A stretch of 64,000 nucleotides of DNA from Tetranychus cinnabarinus (GCA_022266195.1 WHVY01000003.1:9052001-9116000); one strand, 5' to 3'; counted from the stretch's first letter, positions 11,695 through 23,124 are shown. The notes: generated by a model from the letters alone, not told the origin. Translations and numbers: made by a program.

Positions 11695-13846
11695 TCAATA
11701 ATTAATTGGAATCAAAAAATGTGGAAGGTAACCAAAGTCTTTGCGAAAACAATTTTTCATGAAATCAAAGCCTCGACTAATATTTTCGCGTTCAGTGGAT
11801 AATTGAGGCCAATCTGCACTGATTTCATGATAATTCTTGTTGAAGTAAAATTTGATTGATCGTCCATATCTTTTACAATAATCTTTCACATAATCGGCAG
11901 CTCTTTGAGTGACTCCATCATATTCCCTAACAACCAATAGCGCTAAATTGGGTAAAAGGTGAACCAATTGTTCGATATGTTCATCTGTAATAATACAATG
12001 GCCCCTCAACGCAAGATGTTTGAGATTCGGATATTTTATAAGCAATCTTTTTAAATTATTCCAGTTATCATTTTCGTCATAAAATCCATACTGTAAATAT
12101 AAAATCAATTAGTTTATTTGGAAAAATTTTGAACAGATGATCCTTTCCATGTTGACGCAACCTTACCTTGTTGATTTTATTCTGAAATGTATCTCAATAA
12201 ATTTCTAAATTTCAAATCTGAACAATACTTACAAATTGTATAACTAAATCTTGTAAAGAATTGTGTTTCAATGTTTCGTCAAAAAACCAATTATGACTAT
12301 TCATGGTAATGTGTGCACTTTGCAAATTTGGACATAAATCCATCAACTGGAAACCATAAAAAAAATGTTCAGACGAGTAAGTAAGGAAAAAAAGCTCAAG
12401 TATTTTGAGCTTATCCAATGCTGGACCATCGTAGCGATTGTCTTGGGCTGAACGATAGATTTACATAAGCAAACATTTCTGGGCAAAATGCTTTCATAAT
12501 TACCATTAATTTGAATCTTTAGCCTTTCAAGGTTTGGCAAATAATGGGCATCTCTTTTCAAAGCCTCTAGAGTATAATTCCGAACATTTAATTGCTTTAA
12601 ACTGGAACCATTTCGTAAATTGTTTGAATTGAAATCATAGACGGATAGCATTTCGAGTTCATCACAATATTTTTCTATTGGTTTACCAAAGAAATTGATT
12701 AATCCTTTCAAAGATTCTAGTTTTCTAACTAATTCCATAAAATCTTCTTCTTTATAATGTAATAATTCAGAAACCGAATCAGCGATCTTAGTCAATAAGA
12801 TAGATAAGAAAATTAATAATGAATTAAAAATGCAAAAAAAAAGTTTGATTAATAATATCAACCTACTATTAAATTTGTAAATAATTTACTCAGCCAAATA
12901 TAATCGTTCGAACATAATCCTCCATAAGAAACAACATCACATGAATCACTACGCTGATCTGGAAATAAAAATTTCTGCGATTAAGATCACAATGAGCATG
13001 AAACATTAATAAAACTTGAATCTTACATGTTAAAGATTTTACTTTTTTAGTTCGCTTAGCAATTAAATAGCTCCATTTAACGCACACTGTAATGAAATTT
13101 TACTAAATTAATAAAGGTTGATTTGCTTAATCGTTATTCAATTACTCTCAGAACCAACACAACATGACTTAACATCCCTGCAAATATTCAAATACTGCGC
13201 CAGAACAGCCAGATGGTTGGTTATTGCAATAATGAAAAGATGAAAAAAAGGTTTATTAAGATGAAACTTTTAAAATGAATTATTTTTAATACTAAAAGCC
13301 TGAAGCCGGTTAATTCATGCGATACTATCTCTGGTCAATTCAGCAAATCGTCGATCAGGTTGACTTAAAATTGCAACCATCACTGATTGGGTGTCTGTCA
13401 CGAAAAATTGTCACTCGTCAAATTGAAAATGAATCTTAATTTTTAAAAGAAGGCATTTAATTGAATTGAACTGCACTTTAAAACAACTTTTGACTCACAA
13501 GTCGGTTATGATACAGTTAAATCTGCTCCTGATAAGTTCAAAATGGTTTTTGGTTTAGTCTGAACATAAAAAACTAAGGTATCATAAGAAGTCAAAGGAA
13601 TGCAAATTGCGTCGATGTAGCTCAACAACTGAACAGCCTTAATGATAATGTAATTGATACACATTTACAATTTAAACAAGGGTCAATTTTGCGTGGCACG
13701 CTCTTTACTATAGAAATAGACGATTTTTATGATACAAAAAAACATGATTGGTACTTACCTTTATAGCAGTTTATTAAATCGCCAAGGTTGTTTAAATAAT
13801 CGAAAACGGCAAGCAAACAATCATCGGGCATTTCATTAATCAACAT
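11695..13846 (-). CDS. F-box/LRR protein, tandem copy A
   Basis: Six exons are read as 13846-13759, 13086-13027, 12958-12867, 12786-12504, 12447-12233 and 12090-11695, all with GT-AG ends and matching phases, giving 377 residues. The N-terminus MLINEMPDDCLLAVFDYL followed by VCVKWSYLI is an F-box, the Skp1-binding module of SCF ubiquitin ligases. Leucine-rich-repeat-like units follow (LPNLERLKIQI, LDKLKILELFF, YPNLKHLALRG, LPNLALLVV), so the protein is likely a substrate receptor. The region that appears frameshifted between exons 4 and 5 is explained by a 56-nt intron (12448-12503) conserved in all three intact copies. Its closest relatives in the window are copies B and C immediately upstream. 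The target is unknown. Confidence 0.82.
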
Positions 13847-14492
13847 TGTATCATAAAATGCTTAAAACTACAGTTTTCCTTGAGTCTAGTAATGGTAAAA
13901 GATTCAATGATTAATCACGAGATTTGATCAGAATGTATCATTAGATGGATTGTTTTTCCCTGTAGTTCCCATAGATGTCAGCAGTTGATTGAGATACATT
14001 CTTAATCAAAATACATAAATTGAGATTTAATTTTAAGGATTCAACTTCACTCCAGACTCTTGAAAATCTCCGATTTTGACGACTTAATCCTGATTAGTAG
14101 TGCGATGAAAATTGTTGCCTCTATTCAATTTTTAGTCTAATCATGTTCCACTTTAAAATTTTATTGCAATATCTTTAACCATAAACATTTTTAATCAAAC
14201 AAATTCAGTCAAACGTTTTTAGATCTCCAAAGCAATCGAATCAATTATTATTTTATTTAGAAACAGTTACAATCTTTTACCTATCATCATTGTTTTTGAA
14301 ACCATGAAAGTTATCTACGGATCTAAAGTTCTAATCATTTGACCACAAAGACATTTCTTTATGTTAGACAATAGATAATATTCACTAGAAAAATAGATCG
14401 CGAAATAAAGTGAATGAATAATAGAGATTCAGTTGAAACTCTTCGAATTGGCTTTCCAGGTACAAAATAACAAATATATTATTGAGAAGTTT
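13847..14492. other. Spacer between F-box copies A and B
   Basis: This region contains a dioxygenase 3'-end remnant (14030-14110), then a spacer from about 14150 shared with 18420-18775 and 23125-23350 (for example atgaaagttatctacggatc). These blocks mark the edges of the ancestral duplication unit. No intact gene is seen. Confidence 0.6.
14030..14110 (-). repeat. Remnant of the intradiol dioxygenase 3' end (copy 1)
   Basis: The sequence ttaaggattcaacttcactc and what follows match the 3' end of the dioxygenase fragment at 16812-16870. Read on the minus strand it would end IRIKSSKSEIFKSLE and a stop. The rest of the gene is missing. Confidence 0.7.
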
Positions 14493-16586
14493 TCAATAAT
14501 CAATCGGAATCAAAAAATTTGGAAGGAGAAGATGCTCTTTGAAAAAGCAATTTTTCATGAAATCAAAGCCTCGACTCATTGTTTCGTGTTTAATGGACAA
14601 TTGAGGCAAATCTGATTCGATTTCATGTTCATTCCCATCGAAGTAAAATTTGATTGATCGTCCATATCTTTTACAATAATCTTTAACATAATCGGCAGCT
14701 TCTTGAGTGACTCCGTCACACTCCCTAACATCCAATAGCACTAAATTGGGTAAAATGTGAACCAATTGCTCGATATATTCATCTATTAATTTCCAAAAGC
14801 CCCTCAACGAAAGATGTTTGAGATTCGGATACTTCATAAGTAATCTTTTATATTTATTCCACTTATCATTTTTGATATCCAGTCCATCCTGAAAATATAG
14901 AATCAATTAGTTTACATGGAACAGATGATCCTTTCCATGTTGACCTAACCTAATCTTGTTGATTTTATTCTCAAGAAATTTCTATATTCCAAAAAGCAAT
15001 TACATTTCAAATCTGGTCAATACTTACAAATTGTATAACTAAATCTTGCAAACATTTCAGTTCCAATGTTTCATCAAAAAACCAATTAGGAATATCCATG
15101 CAAATATGTGCACTTTGTAAATTTGGACATAAATCCATCAACTGGAAACCATGAAAAGAAGTTTCAGGTTGTTCTTCGTAATAGTGAAACAACTCAAGTA
15201 TTTTGAGCTTTTCCAATACTGGACCATCGTAGTGTTTGTCTGGAACTGAACGATAGATTTTAATAAATGAACATTTCTGGGCAAAATATTTCCATAATTA
15301 CCATTAATTTGAATCTTTAGTCTTTCAAGGTTTGGCAAATAATGGGCATCTCTTCCAAAAGCCTCTAGAGTATATTCCCAAACATCCAATTGCTTTAGGC
15401 TGGAAACATTTCTTAAATTGTTTGGATTGAAATATTCGACAGAAAGCATTTCGAGTTCATCACAATATTTTTCCATTGGTACATCAAAAGGATTGATTAA
15501 TCCTTTCAAGGATTCTTGTTTTCTAACAAATTCAATAGCATCTTCTACTTTACAATGTAATTCAGAAGACAAATCAGCGATCTTAGTCAATAAGATAGAT
15601 AAGAAAATTAATATTCAATAAAAAATGCAGAAAAAAATTGATTAATAATATCAACTTACTGTTATATTTGTAAATAATTTACTCAGACAGGTTGAATCAA
15701 TCGAACATGATCTTTGATAATAAACAGTGTCAGATGAATAACCAGGATTCTCTGAAAATATAAATTTCTGTGATTAAGAATTGGATTACAATGAGCATGA
15801 AACATCAATAAAACTTGATCTTACCTCGCAAATATTTAACTTTTTTAGTTCGCTTAGCAATTAAATTGCTCCATTTAAGGCACACTGTAATGAAATTTTA
15901 TTTATTTTATAAATATTGATTTGCTCAATCGTTAGTCAATTACTCTCAGAACCATTACAACATGACTTAACTAGTGTTGTATTGTTCCGATTGAAAATTT
16001 TTTTGTTGTTCCTGTTCTTCAATTTTAAACTTCAACTTCAACATCTTTAAAAATATTCAAATACTGCGCCTAAAGAGCCAGATGGTTGGTTCATGCAATA
16101 ATCTCAAGATGAAAAAAAAAGTTTATTCAGATGAAACTTTTACAATGAATTATTATTTTCAAGAGGCTATTTTCTTATCCTATCTTCTCAGAGATTATTT
16201 TCTTAATTCTCAGATGCCGAAGCTAGTTGACTCAATCATAATATCTCTGATCAATTCAGCAAATCGTCGATCAGGTTTGCCCAAAAAATTGCAATCATCA
16301 CTGAATGTGCGTCTGTTACAACAAATTGACTATCTTTAAATTGAAAATAACTTAATTTTTGAAAGAAGACATTGAGAACCTTTTCAAACTTTATAATGTA
16401 ATTGAGAAATATTTACGATTTAGAAAGGCCATTTTAGCGTGATACACTCCTTGCAATGGAAAAGACGATTTTTGTGGTAAAAAACGTTTGGTACTTACCT
16501 TTATCGCAGTTTATTAAATCATCCAGGTCAATTATATAATCAAAAATGGCGAGCAAACAATCATCGGGAATCTCATTGATTAACAT
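14493..16586 (-). CDS. F-box/LRR protein, tandem copy B
   Basis: Six exons are read as 16586-16499, 15884-15825, 15751-15660, 15581-15302, 15245-15028 and 14888-14493, giving 377 residues with consistent phases. The F-box begins MLINEIPDDCLLAIFDYI and continues VCLKWSNLI; LRR-like segments include LPNLERLKIQI, LEKLKILELF, YPNLKHLSLRG and LPNLVLLDV. The 56-nt fourth intron (15246-15301) is conserved with the other copies. Exon lengths are nearly identical to copy A, so the gene is a recent tandem duplicate and appears intact. It probably acts as an SCF substrate receptor by family analogy; the substrate is unknown. Intron 1 holds a shortened hAT-like MITE at 15972. Confidence 0.82.
15972..16045. 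mobile_element. Truncated hAT-like MITE in intron 1 of F-box copy B
   Basis: It begins tagtgttgtattgttcc, directly after gacttaac, the same target sequence and left terminus as the complete element at 20292-20622 in copy C. Its right terminus is deleted or degraded. Copy A has the uninterrupted site. Confidence 0.6.
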
Positions 16587-16824
16587 TTTATAATAAAATG
16601 ATTAAAACTACAGTTTTCCCTCGAGTCTAGTGATTGTAAATAATATTCAATGGTGAATCAATAGATTTGATGAGAATGTAATAAACGCCGTTTATTAAAC
16701 GGAAAAACAATTTTAAATTGAATTTTGAATGTATCATTTCCCTGTAGTTCCCATAGATGTCAGCAGTAGATTGAGATACAATCTTACAATAAAAAATTGA
16801 GATTCTAATTTTAAGGATTCAACT

Positions 16825-17316
16825 TCACTCCAGATTCTTGGAAATCTCCAATTTTGACGACTTAACCCTGATCACTACTGGCTTTGGACGGAAAGTTGGA
16901 TGATCAAAATAATTAAACTCTTGTATTCCTGAATAGTGACCCATAGCATTAGCGTTCCAAATATGGATATAATAGTTGGATAAAGGTGAATAATCTTTAG
17001 CATTGGTTAATAGAAGATTTAAATTCAAAGCGATTCCTGTTTGGCCATCAGTAATGTCTGATCGTTCATAGTCATCGGGTAAAAAGTATGGACCTTCAGT
17101 CGTGAATGGAGTAATGACACATGCATAGTGATTGGCTTCTCTCTTGTATCGAGCACAGTCGACCACTGTAGCATCATGATTGGCTATTTCAATGGATCTT
17201 TCGGAATGGGATGAAACAAGGGCAACATTTACAAACAAAGTCACAGTTAACATAAACATCAACATTGCGGTTGGTTTTAAGTGTTGAGCGGTTAGTAGAT
17301 TTTTTATCATAATCAT
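16825..17316 (-). pseudogene. Truncated secreted intradiol ring-cleavage dioxygenase
   Basis: The 163-residue frame starts with a hydrophobic signal peptide (MLMFMLTVTLFVNVALVSS). It then carries the conserved TEGPYFLPDDYERSDI segment and the strand IHIWNANAMGHYSG, which holds the first iron-ligand Tyr of intradiol dioxygenases. The rest of the catalytic domain, with the second Tyr and the two iron-binding His, is absent: the frame passes from FNYFDHPTFRPKPVV into a short C-terminal segment that recurs as isolated remnants elsewhere in the array. Intact family members are usually 250-300 residues, so this copy should be catalytically dead. Spider mites are known to have a laterally acquired, fungal-type family of these enzymes that cleave catecholic aromatics. 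The fragment sits between F-box copies B and C. Confidence 0.8.
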
Positions 17317-17870
17317 CTGCTTATAACAAAAACAAGAGACAACCTGAACTTAACAATCATTGCAATCTTGAACAGCAATTTATCAATAGTGAAACTTTGA
17401 GTTTGAAATGATTTGACTCATAAGAACTCAAAAATCAGAATTGCATTTAATGAATTAGCTGGAATGATATTTCGGAGTTTCGATTATAAAATTGGTTTGG
17501 GCTCAAAACCGACAAAGACAAATAGCGTAAGCAAAATAGAGTCAAGAGAGCTCATAGACTTTTTAATAACAACTTTGATTAATTCTTTAAATTGCTAAAA
17601 TTTACTCTTTTTTTGAACACGAGTTTCTATTACAATTTATCATGAAAATAAAGCACTTTTAAAGATTTTCTTTGATGAACATTCAGGGTTTTGTAAATAA
17701 TTAACGATAGATTTGACAATATTGAGAGGTTGAAATGATCATGAAAACTTTTAGTACATGATAGAATTTGTGTTTTATTAACCATTTATCTTGAAAAAAT
17801 CAAGTATCAAATCTGAAAACATAAGTAATACAATGACATGATTTTTGTGTAGCATTTTAATGATTTAAAA
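17300..17870 (-). repeat. 5' flank of the dioxygenase fragment (duplicate of 10922-11530)
   Basis: This is the upstream region of the truncated dioxygenase and slightly overlaps its 5' end. It aligns nearly collinearly with 10922-11530 but lacks the 34-bp palindrome. It likely includes the old dioxygenase promoter. Confidence 0.75.
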
Positions 17871-18779
17871 GGATAAGAGCGAAATCTGCCTCCTCTTCGA
17901 TTATTTTGAAACTTCATATGAAGATAGATCTCAGTGAGAGAATTTCAATCATTTAATCAATTTTTTTCTGGGCTAATAAATCGTTGGATATCGGTAAACA
18001 ATCGAAAAAAACTTTAAAGCCATTTTGAGGCCACTTTGAAATTTTATTGAATCATAAACATTTTTAATCTATCTCCAAAGAAGTCAAATAAATGTTTATT
18101 TTATTTAGAATATAGCATTGAATTTCTTTCAGATTGCATACTTCGTTCATTAATGTGAATGATTATTAAATCACAAATCTTATGACGAGTTAGAAAGTTA
18201 TTTATTAATAAATGAAAATCAGTTCAATTTTTTAAATATTCAGTAGTCTAATGCTAGAGCGGATACCAAAAGCTAATGATCAAATAAAAAACGGATCTTT
18301 CCTAACCACGGATCTCATTATATACTACATCGTCATATACACTAGGAGTCAGAAAAAAATCTCCGATTTCGTTAACTTGACCCTGATTACTAGTGTACTG
18401 AAAATTGTTGCCTTTATTCAATTTTTAGTCTAATCTTTGGAATTTTATTGAACCATAACAATTTTTAATCAAACAAATTCAGTCAAACGTTTTTAGACCA
18501 ATCTATCTCCAAAGCAATCGAATCAATTATTATTTTATTTAGAAACAGTTACAATCTTTTACCTATCATCATTATTTTTGAAACCTCGATGAAAGTTATC
18601 TACGGATCCAAAGTTCTAATCCTTTGACCACAAAGACATCTCTTTAGGTTAGACAATTGATAATATTCATTAGAAAAATAGATCGCAAAATAAATTAGAT
18701 GAATAATAAAGATTAAGTTGAAACTCTATGAATGGGCTTCCATGCTACAAAATAACAAATACAATTTAATAAGTAGTTT
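17871..18779. other. Spacer between the dioxygenase fragment and F-box copy C
   Basis: This region has no gene. It includes a degraded dioxygenase 3'-end remnant at about 18345-18420, then the spacer block shared with 14150-14480 and 23125-23350 up to the end of F-box copy C. Confidence 0.5.
18345..18420 (-). repeat. Remnant of the intradiol dioxygenase 3' end (copy 3)
   Basis: Minus-strand reading gives IRVKLTKSEIF, the same C-terminal segment as in the other remnants, followed by divergence. The flanking attgttgcctttattcaatt also matches remnant copy 1. Confidence 0.6.
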
Positions 18780-21319
18780 TCAATAATCAATCGGAATCAA
18801 AAAATTTGGAAGGAAGTCATGCGTTCTGAAGAAGCAATTTTTCATGAAATCAAAGCCTAGACTTATTGTTTCGTGTTTAATGGATGATTGAGGCCAATCT
18901 GATTCGATTTCATGTTCATTCCCATCGAAGTAAAATTTGATTGATCGTCCATATCTTTTACAATAATCTTTAACATAATCGGCTTCTTGAGTGACTTCGA
19001 AACACTTTCTAACATCCAATAGCACTAAATTGGGCAAAATGTGAAACAATTGCTCAATATGTTCTTCTGTTATTCTCCAAGCGTCCCTCAACGCTAGATG
19101 TTTGAGGTTCGGGTATTTCATAAGCAATCGTTTTAAATCGTTTTCGTTTCCAACCCGTGGGCTGGTAGTAATTCCATTATAGAATTCAGACTGTAATATA
19201 AAATCAATTAGTTTATATGGAAAAATTTTGATGGCCCTTTCCATGCTGAGGTAACCTAAACTTGTTGATTTTAATCTGAAATGTATCTGTTTTAAAATAT
19301 ATTTCAAAAAAACAATTACATTTATAATCGGAGCAATACTTACAAATTGTAAAACTAAATCTTGCAAACATTTGTGTTTCAATGTCCCATCGAAAAAATA
19401 AGTATTAGCGGCCATGCAAATATGTGCACTTTGTAAATTTGGACATAAATCCATCAACTTGAAACCATAAAAAATGATACTATCCCAGGGAGCATGGAAA
19501 GACAGCTCAAGTATTTTGAGCTTTTCCAATACTGGACCATCGTAGAAATAGTCTGGAGCTGAACGATGGATTTTCATAAATGAACATTTCTGAGCAAAAT
19601 ATTTTCATAATTACAATAAATTTGAATCTTTAGTCTTTCAAGGTTTGGCAAATAATGGGCATCTTTTTTCAAAAAATCTAGACCATAATTCCAAATGTCC
19701 AATTGCTTTATGCTGGAACCATTTCTTAAATTGTTTGGATTGAAATATCCGACAGATAACATTTCAAGTTGATCACAATATTTTTCTATTGGTAAATCAA
19801 TTTGATTGATTAATCCTTTCAAAAATTCCTGTTTTTTAACAAATTCAATAGCATCTTCGTATGTTGGCTTCAAATTAATAGACAATTCAACAATCTGTGG
19901 TAATAAAATAAATAAGAAAATATTCAATTAAAATACAAAAATAAGTTTGATTAATAATATCAACTTACTGTTAAATTTGTAAATAATTTACTCAGACAGG
20001 TTGAATCAATCTTATACATTTCTCGATAATAAACAAAATCAGAGGAATAAACACGCTCATCTGAAAATATAAATTTCTGAGATTAAGAAATGGATGACAA
20101 TGAGCATGAAACATTAATAAAACTTGAATCTTACTGAATAACGAATATTTAGCTTTTTTAGTCCGCACAGCAATTAAATAGCTCCATTTAACGCACACTG
20201 TAATAAAATTTTACTCATTTTAAATACATCGGTATTCAATTATATTAAGTAATAATATAATACTTTCAAAACCAACACAACATGACTTAACTAGTGTTGT
20301 ATTATTCCCATAGATTGAAAAAAAAACTATTTGTTTTTATGAAATAACAAAAATCAGATCAGAACAAAAACAAACCTGAAAAACAATTGTTCGATTGAGA
20401 AAAGGGCCAAATATCGCTCACTTTAGTATAATTTTGTATGTCAGCGACAACTGGTGCTATCAAAAGTCACATCAGTGAACTTTTTTGCATTATTTCATGT
20501 TAAAATGAATGAATCAACAATGGAACAAAATTTTGTACCGTTCTTGTTAATTCAATTTTTTCCAAATTATGGAGAGCCTAGAATAAATTGTCCATTGTTT
20601 GGTTCGGAACAATACAACACTAGACTCAACATCTGTAAAAATATTCAAATACTGCGCCTAAACAGTCAGATGGTTGGTTCATGCAATAATCACAAGATGA
20701 CGCAAAAATATATATTCAGATGAAACTTTTATAATGAATTATTATTTTAAAATTTAAATACTCAGAGGCCGAAGCTAGTTGAGTCATGCGAAACTATCTC
20801 TGGTCAATTCAGCAAATTGTCGATCAGGTTTGCCCAAAAAATTGCAATCATCACTGAATGGGTGTCAATGTGAATGCAATCATCACGAAAAATTGACTCT
20901 CGTTAAATTGAAAAAAACGCAATTGAAGAAGACATTGAAAAAAATTGCACTTCAAATTGAAATAACTTTTGATGATTTCTCACAAACCGACTGTTAAATC
21001 TGCTCCTGATAAGTTCAAAATGGTTTTTGATTTAGTCTGAACATGAAAGACTAAGGTATCATAAGAAGTGAAAGAAATACAAATTGCGTCCATGTAACTG
21101 AACACCTTTTCAAACTTGATAATGTAATTGAGGCATATTTTTGATTCAAACAAGATTCAATTTTGCGTGACACACTCCTTACTATGGAAATAGACGATTT
21201 TTATGGTACAAAAAACATGATTGGTACTTACCCTTATAGCAGTTTATTAAATCTTCCATGCTGTTCAGATAATCAAAAATGGCGAGCAAACAATCATCGG
21301 GAATTTCGTTGATCAACAT
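18780..21319 (-). CDS. F-box/LRR protein, tandem copy C
   Basis: Six exons are read as 21319-21232, 20197-20135, 20060-19969, 19894-19615, 19558-19344 and 19190-18780, giving 382 residues in one phase-consistent frame. The F-box starts MLINEIPDDCLLAIFDYL and continues VCVKWSYLI. LRR-like units include LPNLERLKIQI, LEKLKILELSF, LCPNLQSAHICM and YPNLKHLALRD. The 56-nt intron 4 is conserved (19559-19614). The last intron (19191-19343, 153 nt) has no stop in frame, so an intron-retaining isoform 51 residues longer is possible. Intron 1 carries a full-length hAT-like MITE. Probable SCF substrate receptor by family; target unknown. Confidence 0.82.
20292..20622. mobile_element. hAT-like MITE, 331 bp, in intron 1 of F-box copy C
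   Basis: Termini are tagtgttgtattattcc and ggaacaatacaacacta, inverted repeats differing at one position. The element is flanked by 8-bp direct repeats gacttaac and gactcaac (one mismatch), the target-site length of hAT elements. It has no transposase frame. Copy A keeps the empty site and copy B a truncated insertion. Confidence 0.8.
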
Positions 21320-22011
21320 TTTATAATAAAACGCTTAAACTACAGTTCTCCTTGAGTCTAGTGATTGTAGCCAAAATGGTATTCAACGGTGAATCACTAG
21401 GTTTGACCAGAATGTATCATTAGATGTTAGTTCCCATAGATGTCAGCAGTAGATTGAGATACTACACTCTGTTTCAAAAGTATAGCACACATGAATTTTC
21501 GGTAAGAGTAAGGTTTTACGGACTAAGGCGGAACTTAAAAATCACACACTTTTGCTAACCAATGGTAAAATTGATAATTAGTACACAAACAGGTGAACAT
21601 TCAAATTTAATTGTTTTTCATATGAAATTAATGATTAATCAGAATTTTCTCTGCTCCTCTTTGACTGTCCATGGATTTGAGACAAGATTAGTAACTAACA
21701 ATTAGTTCAATTACCATTATAACCATTAGACTTAATTTTAAAGATTAACCTGATTGGATCTTAATTTAAATAACCCATGTTGCCCCTCCTTAGTCCGTAA
21801 AACCTTACTCTTACCGAATTTTCATCATTTTTTGTCGATTATTTAATTCTTAACCCTTCTTAAGCATACTTCTCATCATAAATAAATTACTTCAATGACA
21901 ATTAATGATAAAAAATAATTAGAAAGTTTACAAAATTCAAAATAAGGTAATTTGACATAAATCGCTGTTGCAAAAGAATAGCACAATTTAATTAATTCAA
22001 GTTTTATTGAA
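21320..22011. other. Upstream region of F-box copy C with transposon debris
   Basis: After about 150 bp of F-box upstream sequence comes a Tc1-like terminus (ctctgtttcaaaagtatagc, about 21467). An inverted-repeat pair follows at 21491-21527 and 21788-21825, and a second Tc1-like terminus at about 21963. No gene is present. Confidence 0.6.
21491..21825. mobile_element. Inverted-repeat element (MITE-like, about 335 bp)
   Basis: Arms of 37-38 nt at 21491-21527 and 21788-21825 are near-perfect inverted copies with the core ggtaagagtaaggttttacg. The roughly 260-bp interior has no open frame. It lies inside Tc1-type terminal sequence, so it may be the long subterminal repeat of a Tc1 relative or a nested MITE. 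Confidence 0.6.
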
Positions 22012-22240
22012 CTAATAGTGAGTTTGAGCACCATTTTTTTGTATTACTTCTACTAATCTGTTAGTCATAGACATTATAAGATTTTGAATTTTGATTTGAT
22101 CGAGTAGATTCCACTCAGTTTCAATTGCATTTTTTAGGTCATTTTTGTTATCAAATTGCCTACCATTCTTATAAACTGCCCTCGATAACTCAGCCCAGAC
22201 ATTTTCAATGGGGTTAAGATCAGGACTTCGAGCTGGCTGT
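21962..22240 (-). mobile_element. Tc1-like transposase, C-terminal fragment
   Basis: Minus-strand translation from about 22240 to the stop at 22012 gives about 75 residues. They include PARSPDLNPIENVWAELSR, the block with the third catalytic acidic residue of Tc1 transposases, and end near MTNRLVEVIQKNGAQTHY and a stop. Beyond it, gctattcttttgcaacagcg resembles a Tc1 terminal repeat. The first two catalytic Asp are missing, so it is a dead 5'-truncated copy. Confidence 0.8.
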
Positions 22241-22265
22241 ATTACAATAAGAAAAATTTAGATTC

Positions 22266-22345
22266 TATTATATTTTATGGATTCACCTTCACTCCAGATT
22301 CTTAAAACTTTCCGATTTTGTTGACTTAACCCTGATTAAAATCAT
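22266..22345 (-). repeat. Remnant of the intradiol dioxygenase 3' end (copy 4)
   Basis: Read on the minus strand this gives ILIRVKSTKSESFKNLE and a stop, the same C-terminal segment as at 16828-16870. It abuts the truncated Tc1 fragment, whose insertion may have removed the rest of the gene copy. Confidence 0.65.
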
Positions 22346-22641
22346 GCTTTTGAATAGAACCAACTTTCATATGAACATAGACGATAGAATAAATGTTTAT
22401 TTTTCAATGGTCCCTATTAAGGAGGAGTTATATCTAGTTTTGAATTTCCTCGAATTTCGATTCCATTTCTTTAATCATCAATCGATTTAATTCAATTTTC
22501 TTTCGTGAAATATCATAAATCAAATAAAAAAACTCGCGAAATCAGCTCTAAGCAACATTTCGGGTTTTGATCTATTAAGGAGGATTGAAAATTATGAATT
22601 ACGCTGCCGGAGGAATAGTGAAAATATAATAAGCTATTACC

Positions 22642-23080
22642 TAGTGTTGCAAAATATTGAAAAAAGTTATTTATCGATAGAAAAAATATTGTTTGAGTAC
22701 TTATCGATAATTATTGATGATATTGTTATTGAAAAAATATCGTTAAATATTGAAAAATATTGCAATATATTGTCATTTTCATAGGATTACTATGAAAAAA
22801 TAGATATTAGATTTTTATTGACTGAATTGCAGATTGAAAACTTAATCAGAGAACCAGGCAGTGAGCTTAGAAACATTAGTTTATTAACATTAACCTGTGC
22901 ATTCTTCATTAATTATTGACTCGCTTAAGAAAAAAAACATTTTATTTTAGCTGGACGTGCGATCTTTTGATAATATTACAGTTATTGTAGTTATCGATAG
23001 TATTGTCGGACTTATCGATAAATATTGCTAGCTTTGTTATCGATATTATTTATTGTATCGATGATATTGTTGCAACATTA
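22642..23080. mobile_element. hAT-like MITE, 439 bp, carrying five TATCGATA motifs
   Basis: The element starts tagtgttgcaaaatattg and ends gatattgttgcaacatta, imperfect terminal inverted repeats. It is flanked by identical 8-bp direct repeats ctattacc (22634-22641 and 23081-23088). No coding frame is seen. The palindrome TATCGATA occurs at 22672, 22702, 22992, 23013 and 23038. Confidence 0.8.
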
Positions 23081-23124
23081 CTATTACCAGTGCGGTGCAT
23101 TATCTCAATGGTGACTGTAGCTAC

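Noticed and set aside
12448..12510. Programmed -1 frameshifting in the F-box genes
   Set aside because: No slippery heptamer is present at the site, while a 56-nt GT-AG intron restores the frame in all three copies.
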